From Anaerolineales bacterium (GTDB taxonomy: Bacteria; Chloroflexota; Anaerolineae; 4572-78; J111): DNA of 64,000 bases. The DNA lies in NCBI GenBank assembly GCA_020634935.1, contig JACKAT010000023.1, forward strand, positions 1 to 64,000, in the 5' to 3' direction. Numbering within the stretch: the first letter of the stretch is position 1; every line of letters starts with the position of its first letter. Shown here one piece after another: positions 49,456-59,603 of this stretch. A program made the position numbers and the translations under genes. The notes under the pieces are model-generated. The model saw only the letters and a program-made list of their open reading frames with translations. It made no database searches and was not told the DNA's origin.

Positions 49456-51024
49456 ATGAAATTAGCACGTCTGACCAAAATTTCATTCAGTGAATTCCGT
49501 GGAATAGTTTTAGTTATCATTGGTAGCCTGGCCCTACTTTTCTATTATAGTTGGTGGTTTCAGAGCGATCGATTAATGTCCCTCTGGCTTGTACTGGGAT
49601 TTATAGGAGCCCTATTTTATGGTGTAGCTCAAATTTTATTTAGTTGGATTATATACCTGGGTACGCATCATCGGCCTTTAACCTGGCCCAAGCGCCCCAA
49701 AGATTTAACCATTGATGTTTTTGTCACCGCTTGTGGCGAGGATTATGACATGGTGGAACGTAATCTATTGGCTTGCTGCGCTATGCGCGGCCAACACTAT
49801 ACTTGGCTGCTGGACGACGGCCGTAATCCGAATTTGGCTCAACTGGCTAAGCGATTGGGTGTTGGCTATCTTACACGTAGAGATCGCAAAAATGCCAAAG
49901 CAGGCAATGTCAATGCCGCATTAGCCCGTACCAAGGGTGATATTATTGCGTTGTTTGACATCGACCACCTGCCGAAGCCCGACTATTTAGAGCGAACGGT
50001 TGGCTATTTTGCTAAACCGACCATCGGCTTTGTACAAGTTATGCCCACGTTTACCAACGGCGGAGGCCACGGCTTTGTGGCCCAAGCTGCCACTGAAACC
50101 AGCTTTGACTTTTATAACCCCACTTCGCTAGGTATGGACGGCTTCGATAGTGTAACCAAAATGGGCAGCAACTCCTTAATTCGACGATCGGCGCTTGAGT
50201 CGATTGGCGGCTACCGCCCCGGTTTGGCCGAGGATTTAGCCACCTCCATTGCTCTGCACGCGGCGGGTTGGCGCTCGCGCTATGTGGCCGAGCCTTTAGC
50301 TCCGGGTCTGGCTCCACCGGATTTAGCAGCCTGGTTTACTCAACAGTTTAAATGGGCGCGTGGCGTGTTCGAAGTTTTACTCAGAGATTACCCTCGCTTA
50401 TTTCGTAATTTAACTTGGGGCGGGCGGATGGCTTACGCTGTGCGCACCACTAAATATCTCATTGGCCCGGTTATTTTTATTCATCTGGCCGTCACCATCG
50501 CGGTTTTGACTTTAGGGAGTGAAAACGCTCTAAAGATGTTACAGCAATATTTCTATCATTTAGCCCCGGTAGCGCTGATGGATATCCTCATTCGCCATTT
50601 GGCGCTGCGAAAATGGCATCACCCTTCTGTTATTACCGAAGCGCTTTGGCGAGCAATCATTATCATTTATGCCAGTTGGCCGATTTATACGCTGGCTTGG
50701 GTTATGGCCGTGTTACACCTTCCGTTGTCTTTCCGGCCTACCCCTAAAAGTCAGGCTAGCGGAGTCAACCCGCTTTGGCTGCTGCCTCAATTAGCGACGA
50801 TGTTACTATTGATTGGAGCGGTATTTTATTCAATAACGGTCATACCAACGGCGGTTACATTTAGCCTGCTTTATACCATCGCCTTTTGTTTGGCAATCCC
50901 CCAAATTGGATTACTTCGGCCACTCCTCCGGCCCCGTGTGACTTCGATCTGGAATAAGTTGATTAGAGTAAATGTAACTATAACTAAGGATGAAATTTAT
51001 CCTCAACGGCATAAGAGTCACTGA
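49456..51024 (+). CDS. Processive glycosyltransferase family 2, cellulose-synthase-like
   Basis: 522 residues: two N-terminal TM helices (~15-65), a cytoplasmic GT2 domain and four to five C-terminal TM helices. Motifs: LLDDGRN (first Asp), NAALARTKGDIIALFDIDHLPKP (DxD and substrate region, given here as its parts DIDHLPKP and NAALARTKGD), the catalytic EDLATSIAL and the acceptor-binding QQFKWARG, the counterpart of QxxRW with Lys for Arg. The layout matches BcsA-type polymer synthases, so it probably makes and extrudes a polysaccharide. First gene of a tight gene string to the window end. Confidence 0.9.
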   Translation: MKLARLTKISFSEFRGIVLVIIGSLALLFYYSWWFQSDRLMSLWLVLGFIGALFYGVAQILFSWIIYLGTHHRPLTWPKRPKDLTIDVFVTACGEDYDMVERNLLACCAMRGQHYTWLLDDGRNPNLAQLAKRLGVGYLTRRDRKNAKAGNVNAALARTKGDIIALFDIDHLPKPDYLERTVGYFAKPTIGFVQVMPTFTNGGGHGFVAQAATETSFDFYNPTSLGMDGFDSVTKMGSNSLIRRSALESIGGYRPGLAEDLATSIALHAAGWRSRYVAEPLAPGLAPPDLAAWFTQQFKWARGVFEVLLRDYPRLFRNLTWGGRMAYAVRTTKYLIGPVIFIHLAVTIAVLTLGSENALKMLQQYFYHLAPVALMDILIRHLALRKWHHPSVITEALWRAIIIIYASWPIYTLAWVMAVLHLPLSFRPTPKSQASGVNPLWLLPQLATMLLLIGAVFYSITVIPTAVTFSLLYTIAFCLAIPQIGLLRPLLRPRVTSIWNKLIRVNVTITKDEIYPQRHKSH

Positions 51025-51087
51025 TTAACCTGGTATGTTGCCTTGACGATATGAGATTAAGCTGCCTGAAATACAACGGAGATAGTA

Positions 51088-52266
51088 ATGTCCACAGCTG
51101 TCCTTGATCTTGACCTTAATAATCTTCCCCTCGAGATTGCGAATCAACGGGAGTACGACCGCGCCTTAGTTTTACTTCGGCTCGATGGTCGTCCGGTCGG
51201 CCAAGCCTTAGTTTCACTGTCCGGCGGCCGCATCGATGGAGATGATTTACGCAAGGTTCTACTCCTTAATGCCGATTCGGCCTTTTGGGAAAACTGGCTT
51301 CACGATTACCTGGCCTTGCCGGCGGCAGCTTGCCAAGCAGGCGATAGCCCTAAAGCGACGGTTGCTGTCTGCACCCGGGATCGACCGGAAGATCTGGAGC
51401 GTTGTCTCAATGCTTTGATGCAGTTACCTGATGATGGTCAAGAATTTATTGTAGTGGATAACCATCCTTCAACCGACCTCACCCGTCAACTCGTTGAAAA
51501 GTACCCGCAAGTCCGATATGTGCGCGAGAATCGACCGGGCTTAAATATTGCCCGCAATAGCGCCTTGCGTGAGGCCGCTAATGACATTGTGGTCTTTACC
51601 GACGATGACGCAGCGCCTGATCCTAACTGGCTTCGAGCTTTGCTCCGAAACTTCGATGATCCACGAACATTATGTGTGACCGGCCTAACCATGCCTTTAG
51701 AATTAGAGACCGAAGCTCAGGAATGGTTTCAACGGTTGGGGGGCTTTGGTCGTGGTTTCAAGCGGATGTGTCTTGACAATAACAATTGTGATCCGTTAAT
51801 GGGTTGGGTGGCCGGCGCCGGGGTTAATATGGCGCTGAGGAAGTCGGCAGTGGAACTCATCGGTCCGTTTAACGACGCCTTTGACGTAGGTACGCCAACG
51901 CGCGGCGGGGGTGATACGGATCTCTTTATTCGTATCCTTTCGGCAGGCTATCGCATTATCTATGAGCCGGAAGCGTTGAATTGGCATCGTCACCGCCGTA
52001 CCTGGCCGGAACTGCGAAGACAACTTTTTGGTTATGAAGTGGCGGGTTTCGCCATTTGGACCTGCTACTTATTTAACGGAAATTGGGACGCAGCCCGGCA
52101 AATGGTTGAATGGATTTGGCGGGAAGTCCCCACACTGGCCAAATCATTATTGCGACGACCTAACTGCACCCCACTTGATATTATGGCGGCCCGATTTTGC
52201 GGGGCTGCTCTGGGACCTTGGGCTTATCCTTACTCTCTGTGGTCTGTTCATAAAGGTAATAAATAA
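51088..52266 (+). CDS. Glycosyltransferase family 2
   Basis: 392 residues. An N-terminal ~90-residue segment with a strand-rich start (ALVLLRLDGRPVGQALVSL) precedes a GT-A domain: VAVCTRDRPEDLERCLNAL, FIVVDNHPS, NIARNSALREA, DxD-type FTDDDAAPDPNW and the later GGGDTDLFIRIL. No TM helix. GGAG ribosome site. Its stop overlaps the next GT2 start (TAATG), indicating coupled translation. Confidence 0.92.
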   Translation: MSTAVLDLDLNNLPLEIANQREYDRALVLLRLDGRPVGQALVSLSGGRIDGDDLRKVLLLNADSAFWENWLHDYLALPAAACQAGDSPKATVAVCTRDRPEDLERCLNALMQLPDDGQEFIVVDNHPSTDLTRQLVEKYPQVRYVRENRPGLNIARNSALREAANDIVVFTDDDAAPDPNWLRALLRNFDDPRTLCVTGLTMPLELETEAQEWFQRLGGFGRGFKRMCLDNNNCDPLMGWVAGAGVNMALRKSAVELIGPFNDAFDVGTPTRGGGDTDLFIRILSAGYRIIYEPEALNWHRHRRTWPELRRQLFGYEVAGFAIWTCYLFNGNWDAARQMVEWIWREVPTLAKSLLRRPNCTPLDIMAARFCGAALGPWAYPYSLWSVHKGNK

Positions 52267-53759
52267 TGACGACCAAGACATCGCCCCAACCTATTGTCAG
52301 TATCGTTATCCCAACTCATAATCGGTGTGCGATCTTAAAGCGTACCCTCGACGCGCTTAACCAACAAACGTTTCCAGCTCAGCAATTTGAAGTTTTGGTC
52401 GTGGTTGACGGAGGCCGTGACGGGACATCAGAGATGCTTCGGGGTTATCAGGCTTCATTTCCGCTAATGGTCATTGAACAAGCCAGCCAAGGTGCGGCAG
52501 CGGCCCGAAATCGAGGTACTGCCCAAGCTAAGGGCTCGCTCCTATTATTTTTGGATGATGATGTTGTGCCAAGGCCGGGTTTAGTGGCAGCCCACGTCGC
52601 GGCTCATCAAATTCAAGGTAGACACGTGGGTATTGGACCTTACCCACCGGTTATTCAAAGTTCGCTTAGCAGTTATTTTCATGCCAAAGTTCGAGGATGG
52701 TGGGCTGCTAAGTTTGATGAGCTACAGCAGCCTGGTCATCGTTTTTCCTATCAAGATTTACTGAGTGGCAATATGTCGATTGAAGCTGACACCTTTGTTC
52801 ACCTGGGTGGCTTCAATACTAACCCTATATTTCAGGCTCATGAGGATTATGAAATAGGCATCCGGTTAATTCAATCAAATGTAGCCATTAGGTTTGTTCC
52901 TGAAGCGGTTAGTGATCATTACGAAACGATGAATATGAAACGGACTTTAGACCGAGCCCGCCAGGAGGGGCGAGCTGATATAACCATAGGTCAGCAGTAT
53001 CCCGAACTACGTTCCACACTGCCTGTTGTTACTTCGTTTGAGTCGATGAAACTGCGTTACCAAGCTGCTCTGCTTATCTTTCCTTTCCTGTGGTCAAGCT
53101 TTGGTCGCGGTCTAACAAAAGTCTCAGTTCCTATCCTCCGTGGGTTAGAGGCTTTAAAGTTAAGTCGTTACTGGGATCAATTTTATAGCTTCTGCCATTG
53201 GTATTGGTATTGGTGGGGGGTCATCGATCAGCTAAAAAATTGGCGAAACATCGCCGCTTTTGTACGAAATAGGGAAGACTATTTCTATGAGCCTGAACCT
53301 ATGGTTGAAATTAGCCTCGACCAAGGCTGGGAAAAGGCCGCGCAGCTCTTGGATGAGCAAAGACCAGCGGGAGCAAAAATTTGGTATGGCCACCAATTGG
53401 TCGGCATTATTTCTCCCCAACCTGGTTTTGAGCCGCTCCAAGGTAGGCATCTTGGGGCTATTTTAACCACTACCTTAGCTGTGCCGCTGCTAGAAGCCCT
53501 GGCTTTAGAAGGTATTGTTGCTCCGTCGAATATCATCAACAAATATGAACTGGCAGAGGCAGTCAAGTCAAAGTCAAGGTGGTTTGGGCCATCCCGGTTC
53601 AGTCAGATGTGGTATGAGCAGTATGCTCAATGGAATCATTTGCAAGCAATAAAAGAGAAGCAGAGCGAACCACCCCCTAATAGCACCAGTTCGTGGTCAT
53701 CCCCCTTAGAAAAAATAAACTACCCCGAGGTTTATTCGGAGATCTCTCATGAAAAGTAA
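52266..53759 (+). CDS. Glycosyltransferase family 2 with C-terminal extension
   Basis: 497 residues. GT-A domain at ~8-240: SIVIPTHNRCAILKRTLDAL, VLVVVDGGRDGT, AARNRGTAQAKGSLLLFLDDDVVP and AHEDYEIGIRLIQ. A hydrophobic stretch around 270-345 rich in Trp/Tyr (FYSFCHWYWYWWGVIDQL) could be membrane-associated. The C-terminal ~170 residues contain a short AILTTTLAVPLLEALALEG segment with no recognised family. AAAGG ribosome site. It overlaps the next gene by 11 nt. Confidence 0.9.
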   Translation: MTTKTSPQPIVSIVIPTHNRCAILKRTLDALNQQTFPAQQFEVLVVVDGGRDGTSEMLRGYQASFPLMVIEQASQGAAAARNRGTAQAKGSLLLFLDDDVVPRPGLVAAHVAAHQIQGRHVGIGPYPPVIQSSLSSYFHAKVRGWWAAKFDELQQPGHRFSYQDLLSGNMSIEADTFVHLGGFNTNPIFQAHEDYEIGIRLIQSNVAIRFVPEAVSDHYETMNMKRTLDRARQEGRADITIGQQYPELRSTLPVVTSFESMKLRYQAALLIFPFLWSSFGRGLTKVSVPILRGLEALKLSRYWDQFYSFCHWYWYWWGVIDQLKNWRNIAAFVRNREDYFYEPEPMVEISLDQGWEKAAQLLDEQRPAGAKIWYGHQLVGIISPQPGFEPLQGRHLGAILTTTLAVPLLEALALEGIVAPSNIINKYELAEAVKSKSRWFGPSRFSQMWYEQYAQWNHLQAIKEKQSEPPPNSTSSWSSPLEKINYPEVYSEISHEK

Positions 53760-56700
53760 TTCATCCAAAACAAATCTGGCCTTTGTAGTGTCAACGCTAA
53801 GTGAAGTAGCCGCGCAAAATGAAGCCGTGGTCGAACTCTTGCTGTTCGCCGCAGCGCAACTGGAACAAGCCATAAGCCTGAACCCCACCCAACCTATCTC
53901 GGCTACGATAATTACCGTTGAACCGGACATCAGTGGGTGGTCAAATGTATCCGCTTTATTTCCAAAAGAACTGTTAAACAAAGTGACTGTTGAGCGGCTA
54001 AAGGAACCGGTGACGCCCAATCTGGCCGTGGCCGGGCACAAACCCGCTTATAATTTTTATGAATTTTTGAAAGATCGGGCCTTTAACGAAGTTCATTGTA
54101 TCGATCGCTGTGGTGTGGTTTATTATCCTACCTTGGCTAAGCAGCTGGGGCTTTATTTTCTCGATACGTTGTTTGTGGTTCACGTTACCGGCGGCACCGT
54201 CTTTCATAAAGAAGTGGAAGACAACCTGCTCGATGACGTCAACGCATTGATGGATGATTTGTTGGAACGGGGTAGCTTGGAACGGGCTGACGCCATCGTG
54301 GTTCATGATCACCTAGCCTGGCAGTGGTATCTGGATAAGATCGAACTACGGAGTGAGGTTAGCATCCATGAGTGGGCTTGGGATCAGGCTCAGCCCTTAG
54401 CTATCGAGGCCGGACCGGCTAAGAAAAGTCCATCTCTGTCGATCATTTACTACGGTCCTTTAAGCGCCGATGGGGGCTTGCCCCTTTTCTGCGACGCTAT
54501 CGGACGTGCTTTACCCGAGTTGAAGCAAGCGGTTGAGGTTGTTTTTGTGGGCCCACCCCAGGCTGTTGGGGGAATGGATGCTGTCAGTTATATTCACCTG
54601 CGCAGCGCCAAGTGGAACATCCCGGTTACTATTAAACGTGATTTGGCTATATCCGATGAGATAGAATTCATCTTTGGCTTGTCGGGGGTGGTCGTTTGCA
54701 ATACCGTTCGGCGCGAGAACTTACGAGCCCGTTTAATCAAAAATTCCGGCTTATCTGTCATTCATGTTAAATATCGCCAAGACACTCACGTTAAAGGGGA
54801 TGGGCCGACTTATACAGCCAACCCCGGCTCGATTGCGCAAGGCATCATCAGCGCGTTTCAAACTTTACCTGACTCTCGTTCGCCCGTTTCTCCCACCTTA
54901 TTAAAATTGTGGCAAACCGGATGTCCTCCCTTGCCAGCCCTAGACGAAATACCCTCATCTCCCCCACTGCGAGTCGATACGCTCACTGGTCCCAAAGTTA
55001 GCGTTTGTATCACCCATTTTTCTCGACCTAAGGCGTTACGCCGGGCACTAACTTCCTTGAAGCAACAGACATATAAAAATTTTGAGGTCTTAGTGGTGGA
55101 TGACGGCAGTCCTGATCCTCAAGTGCAGCAAGAACTGGCCGCCATCAAAGCCGAAATCGAACCCCTTGGCTGGCGTCTGTTGGTTCAAGACAATCGATAT
55201 CTGGGAGCGGCCCGTAATTTTGGGGCTCGTCATTTGACCGGGGATTATCTGCTGTTTATGGATGACGATAACGTGGCCAAACCCCACGAGATCAGTACCC
55301 TGGTGGCTGTGGCTCACAGAACGGGCGCCGAAATTGTGACCACCTTTTGTGATGTGTTCGAGGTAGAAGACACTCTCTCCGGCGCGGAACCGCCGCCTTT
55401 GCGCTATACCCCTTTCGGCCCTGATCCGGCGCTGGGCGTTTTGAGTAACTGTTACGGGGATGCCAACGCACTTTATGAGCGGCAGGCGTTTGATAAACTG
55501 GGCGGTTTTACCGAAGATTATGGCATTACCCATGAGGATTGGGAATTGTTCTGCCGGGCCTCTATCGTCGGGGTCAAGATGGTCTGCGTGCCTGAACCCC
55601 TCTTCTGGTACCGCGTCAGCTTGGGCGGAATGTTTCGAGGAGAGCAGACCCAACTCCATAAAAGTGCGAATCTTCGGCGTCATATTCGGCCTTATCTTGA
55701 ACAACTGCCCTATTATCAGGCCAAGTTGATTCAACTGGCGCAAGGGCTTTCAACCGATTTACCGGTCACGCCGGTTGGCCCAGAAACACGGGGGGCCGGT
55801 CCGCCTCAGCTAAGAGCCGGCCACGAGCAGCTACCCTATGCGCGCGTTGCCATTATAACCCGAACAAAAGATCGCCCGGTTCTGCTGCGTCGAGCTATTC
55901 GCAGCGCTCTCGATCAAACATTTCAAGATTGGTTAATGATCATTGTCAATGACGGCGGCGATCCGGCTATCGTGAAATTTGTTGTAGACGAGGTGGCCGG
56001 CGAGGTGAACGGGCGAATTTTGACAGTTCACCATCCGGTTTCGATGGGTATGCAAACGGCTTCGAATGCGGGCATTAACAGTTGTGACAGCGACTTTATT
56101 GTTATTCACGATGATGACGACTCCTGGGAACCGAACTTCCTGGCTAGAACGGTCTCGCATTTGGATAGGCATGGTTGGAATCCGAAGTTAGGCGGAGTCA
56201 CCACCTGGTCGAATCTGATCATCGAGCACATTGATGACGAAAATAATATTGTTACGCATAACAACTATATCTTTAATGATCAGTTGTATAACCTATCGTT
56301 GGTTGATCTGGCGATTGAGAATCGATTTCCTCCAATTTCTTTTATTTTCCGTCGAGCCGCGTTGGAAGCGATTGGCCCCTACCGCGAGCAATACGGCGTG
56401 TTAGGCGACTGGGACTTTCATTTGCGCGTGTTACAGCGCTTTAATATCGATGTGATCCCTGAACCACTGGCTAATTATCATCACCGGACCAATACGACCA
56501 CTGGCGCTTACGGAAACTCAGTTCATGCCCAAAATTCTATCCACCGAGCCAAACGAGCCGAATTCGTCAATGATCTAGTTCGAGGACAAGGTGAACCAGC
56601 CGGGAGTGTTCCACTGGCTCAACTGCTGACAATGGGTGAAATGCAAGCGGCGCTGTTTAATCGTCAGCAACAAGAGTTTCAAAATCTGCACAACTATATG

Positions 56701-57492
56701 TGGACTATTGAGCAACAAATTAAACAGATATCGGTTCGAGTGGAAGGAAATACCGTCCGCGAGCCGCTTCGTAATTTGGCCCGTAATGGCGACTTCCGGC
56801 TGTGGCCGGGACCCAGCGAAGCAGTGAAAGATCCGTCAAACAGTTATGCCTATGCGGAAATTTGTCCCGGCTTTGTAATTTGTTATGATGGCCGGCGGGT
56901 TTCTTACACCGTTGAGCGTCGAAAATGGCTTGAAGATGGGCTGAAACTGCCGTTTGGCAAAAATTATCTGCATATAAAAAATGACGGCTATACCAAGGGC
57001 AGCTCGTGGTTTAATTTGGAATGTACTATACCGGAGGTGTTGAGCTTTTCCGGTAACACGATTGTTGTGAGTATGATTTGCCGCTTGAAAAGCCCACGAA
57101 ACTGGATTATTGCTAGCGGCCGGTTTGAGGTGGGCGATGGCAAACAGGTAGCCTGGCCTGAGCAGGTCGTTTCTATTACCCGTGAATTTCAAAGATTGAC
57201 CTTTACCGTGAAATGTCCGGCGGTGCAAAAAGAAGAGCTAAAGCGTGGGCATCAGGCCCGGATTATTCTCAAGTTACCCCATGATCAACCCTTTGAACTG
57301 GACCTGGCCGACTTTCAGATTGAGCTGGGAACGCGACCCAGTGAATTTATCTATAATGGTCAGTTTTCCCTTCAAGAACGAGCCTCGATGGTCCTGAAAA
57401 AGGCCAAAAAGTCGTGGAAAAAATTGAGAATGTTACCCTTGCCCTTCAATAGCGCCTTACCACAGGAAGTTGATGTTGAATATACATCCTAA
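53749..57492 (+). CDS. Giant multidomain glycosyltransferase: N-terminal GT-B-like, two GT2 domains, C-terminal carbohydrate-binding-like domain
   Basis: 1247 residues, no TM. Residues ~1-390 look like a GT-B-type half-domain pair (HCIDRCGVVYYPTLAKQLG ... VVHDHLAWQWYL ... VVFVGPP) without a clear catalytic signature. GT2 domain 1 (~415-660): VSVCITHFSRPKALRRAL, VVDDGS, AARNFGARHLTG, MDDDN, ITHEDWELF. GT2 domain 2 (~700-950): VAIITRTKDRPVLLRRA, IVNDGG, ASNAGINSC, HDDDDSWEP, LGDWDFHLRVL. The C-terminal ~1040-1230 is a jelly-roll-like module (ARNGDFRLWPGPSE ... ELDLADFQIELGTRPSEF) of the sort that binds sugars. Probably adds two different sugars to one chain. GGAG ribosome site. Confidence 0.88.
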   Translation: MKSNSSKTNLAFVVSTLSEVAAQNEAVVELLLFAAAQLEQAISLNPTQPISATIITVEPDISGWSNVSALFPKELLNKVTVERLKEPVTPNLAVAGHKPAYNFYEFLKDRAFNEVHCIDRCGVVYYPTLAKQLGLYFLDTLFVVHVTGGTVFHKEVEDNLLDDVNALMDDLLERGSLERADAIVVHDHLAWQWYLDKIELRSEVSIHEWAWDQAQPLAIEAGPAKKSPSLSIIYYGPLSADGGLPLFCDAIGRALPELKQAVEVVFVGPPQAVGGMDAVSYIHLRSAKWNIPVTIKRDLAISDEIEFIFGLSGVVVCNTVRRENLRARLIKNSGLSVIHVKYRQDTHVKGDGPTYTANPGSIAQGIISAFQTLPDSRSPVSPTLLKLWQTGCPPLPALDEIPSSPPLRVDTLTGPKVSVCITHFSRPKALRRALTSLKQQTYKNFEVLVVDDGSPDPQVQQELAAIKAEIEPLGWRLLVQDNRYLGAARNFGARHLTGDYLLFMDDDNVAKPHEISTLVAVAHRTGAEIVTTFCDVFEVEDTLSGAEPPPLRYTPFGPDPALGVLSNCYGDANALYERQAFDKLGGFTEDYGITHEDWELFCRASIVGVKMVCVPEPLFWYRVSLGGMFRGEQTQLHKSANLRRHIRPYLEQLPYYQAKLIQLAQGLSTDLPVTPVGPETRGAGPPQLRAGHEQLPYARVAIITRTKDRPVLLRRAIRSALDQTFQDWLMIIVNDGGDPAIVKFVVDEVAGEVNGRILTVHHPVSMGMQTASNAGINSCDSDFIVIHDDDDSWEPNFLARTVSHLDRHGWNPKLGGVTTWSNLIIEHIDDENNIVTHNNYIFNDQLYNLSLVDLAIENRFPPISFIFRRAALEAIGPYREQYGVLGDWDFHLRVLQRFNIDVIPEPLANYHHRTNTTTGAYGNSVHAQNSIHRAKRAEFVNDLVRGQGEPAGSVPLAQLLTMGEMQAALFNRQQQEFQNLHNYMWTIEQQIKQISVRVEGNTVREPLRNLARNGDFRLWPGPSEAVKDPSNSYAYAEICPGFVICYDGRRVSYTVERRKWLEDGLKLPFGKNYLHIKNDGYTKGSSWFNLECTIPEVLSFSGNTIVVSMICRLKSPRNWIIASGRFEVGDGKQVAWPEQVVSITREFQRLTFTVKCPAVQKEELKRGHQARIILKLPHDQPFELDLADFQIELGTRPSEFIYNGQFSLQERASMVLKKAKKSWKKLRMLPLPFNSALPQEVDVEYTS

Positions 57493-57536
57493 TGATTGGC
57501 TTGCGAGAGACAACTACTTTTTGTTAAAGGAAAAAT

Positions 57537-59534
57537 ATGATCGCTACAGCTTCTGTTCCTCATCAGAAATTCATTCACAACGGTCGCCTTCAGTCTTATT
57601 TAGATGAAGAAAAACGCGCTGAGTTTGGTCGGCTGCTGACGCAAGTCGATGTGGTATCGTTTGATTTGTTTGATACACTTGTTTACCGCAAAGGTTTGTT
57701 TTTACCGAAGGATTTGTTTTATTATGTGCAAGCCGAAGCCGAAAAACAACTCGGGTTGAAGTTGGATGACTTCACGGCGCTACGGGTTAGGGCCGAAGAG
57801 CGGGCGCGGGCGCGAGTCTGGGGGTATTTTATTGAAGAAGTGGAACTGGCAGCTATTTATCGGGAATTAGGCCAGATGCTGGGCTTAACCCCGCAGCTCG
57901 CTCAAGATTTGCAGCAAATAGAGCTGGTTTGCGAAAAGTCGATGTTAATTGCGTTAGAGAGCGGCGTTTACCTGGTGAATGCCGCTCTGGCTGCGGGCAA
58001 ACAAGTCATCATTGTCACCGATACCTATTTTTCTGAGAGTTTCATCAGCAATGTGGTAGAGCAAGCCGGTTATCGGGGCATCGCTAAGATTTACGTTTCC
58101 TCGGTCTATGGTAAAACAAAACAAGAAGGCTCACTTTTTGATGTGGTGTTAAATGATCTGGGCCGGCGCCCCAAGCGGGTGCTTCACGTTGGCGATAACC
58201 GGCTATCGGATGTGAGTATGGCCCTTGGTAAAGGGCTTCGCACATTTTTTGTACCGACGATTAAACACCGGCTGAAATGGCGCTGCGGGTTGGGTGACGA
58301 GCCCAGCGGCGATGTGCGGTTCTCTTCGTTGTTGTGTGAAGTGAGTAAAAATATGGCTGAGCAGAATGAGGCAAACAAATCGCACTCGTTGTTTCAGCAG
58401 ACAGGGCGTCAGCATTTATCCCTGCTTTATTATGCTTTTTCCGCCTGGCTGTTAGCTCACTTGAAAGATGGGGGTTACAAACGGGTTTATTTCGCTGCCC
58501 GCGATGGTCTTATTATGAAACGATTTTTTGACTTGGTCGCCTCGGCGGCCGGGTTTGAAATCGACTCACGATATCTCTATGTGTCACGGGTGGCGCTCTA
58601 TCCCAGCCTGATTTTTACGGAGCCGGAAACTGCTCGTTATTTATTTTCGCATAGTTGGGATCATTTAACTCTTGAAGAAGCGCTTAGTCGTATCTCGCTC
58701 AAGTTTGACGATGTAAGCGATTTATTGGCTGAGTATGGTTTGCTTAATCGGAAATCAAGTCTGAACGAAATGACGAGACCCAAATTCGACGCCTTTTTGA
58801 AAAATGCCTGGCCGGTACTTGAACGGGCCAATCAAGAGAATTTTAGTACAGTCGAAACCTATCTGCGTCAAGAAATGATGCTGACTGAGGAAAAAGTGGC
58901 TTTTGTGGATATCGGCTGGCACGGCTCATTACAGAACTGTTTGGTCAATCTGCTCGACTATTTGGGCATCGACAAAGCGATCGATGGTTACTACTTGGGA
59001 ACCTTTAACAAACCTAAAAACGCCTCGGCCAAATTTCGGGCGAAAGGGTTTTTGGTTGAAAACGATGAACCTCATTGGATTTCCCAACTGGTTCGGTCAG
59101 GACCATCGATCATTGAGCTGTTTCATAGCGCCGATCACGGCAGTGTGTTAGCCTATCGATTAGAAGATGAAACAGTCAAGCCGGTACTGGAAGATAATTC
59201 GGCTGAACAGGAACAATATCAAACCCTCATCAAACCGGTTCAAGAAGCGGCTGTGGATTTTATTAGAAATTTTTTAGAGACTAATGATAGTTTTGTGATC
59301 AATCCGCCTAATCCGGGTCTCACCGCCCAAGCCGCGCTTCGGGTTATCTATAATCCTACCTTAGCTGAAGCTGAGTTATTCGGTCGTTTGAAGATTGCCT
59401 CTGATTTTGGCGGTCGTCTGAAAAGTGTCACCGGTGCATCTGAGTGGGATTTAAAGGAAATTCAAGGCGAATTGCTGCCTGATGGAACCATTCCTATCTG
59501 GCGTCCCGGCTTTCAGGTATTGAAGCAAGTTTAG
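57537..59534 (+). CDS. HAD-superfamily protein of the polysaccharide-locus type (COG5610-like)
   Basis: 665 residues. N-terminal HAD fold: VVSFDLFDTLVYRK (the DxD/T nucleophile loop), VTDTYFSESFI and the motif IV region HVGDNRLSDVSMALGKG. The C-terminal ~400 residues (KDGGYKRVYFAARDGLIMKR, FVDIGWHGSLQNCL, KGFLVENDEP) match the conserved part of COG5610 proteins that recur in surface-polysaccharide loci and whose reaction is not established. AAAGGA ribosome site. It sits between the giant transferase and the epimerase, 44 and 69 nt away. Confidence 0.85.
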   Translation: MIATASVPHQKFIHNGRLQSYLDEEKRAEFGRLLTQVDVVSFDLFDTLVYRKGLFLPKDLFYYVQAEAEKQLGLKLDDFTALRVRAEERARARVWGYFIEEVELAAIYRELGQMLGLTPQLAQDLQQIELVCEKSMLIALESGVYLVNAALAAGKQVIIVTDTYFSESFISNVVEQAGYRGIAKIYVSSVYGKTKQEGSLFDVVLNDLGRRPKRVLHVGDNRLSDVSMALGKGLRTFFVPTIKHRLKWRCGLGDEPSGDVRFSSLLCEVSKNMAEQNEANKSHSLFQQTGRQHLSLLYYAFSAWLLAHLKDGGYKRVYFAARDGLIMKRFFDLVASAAGFEIDSRYLYVSRVALYPSLIFTEPETARYLFSHSWDHLTLEEALSRISLKFDDVSDLLAEYGLLNRKSSLNEMTRPKFDAFLKNAWPVLERANQENFSTVETYLRQEMMLTEEKVAFVDIGWHGSLQNCLVNLLDYLGIDKAIDGYYLGTFNKPKNASAKFRAKGFLVENDEPHWISQLVRSGPSIIELFHSADHGSVLAYRLEDETVKPVLEDNSAEQEQYQTLIKPVQEAAVDFIRNFLETNDSFVINPPNPGLTAQAALRVIYNPTLAEAELFGRLKIASDFGGRLKSVTGASEWDLKEIQGELLPDGTIPIWRPGFQVLKQV

Positions 59535-59603
59535 TCATTAAGTTGACTTTTCTCGAAAACCAAATTAGCGAATTCAAGATATACTCAGAAGGGAAATAAA
59601 ATT

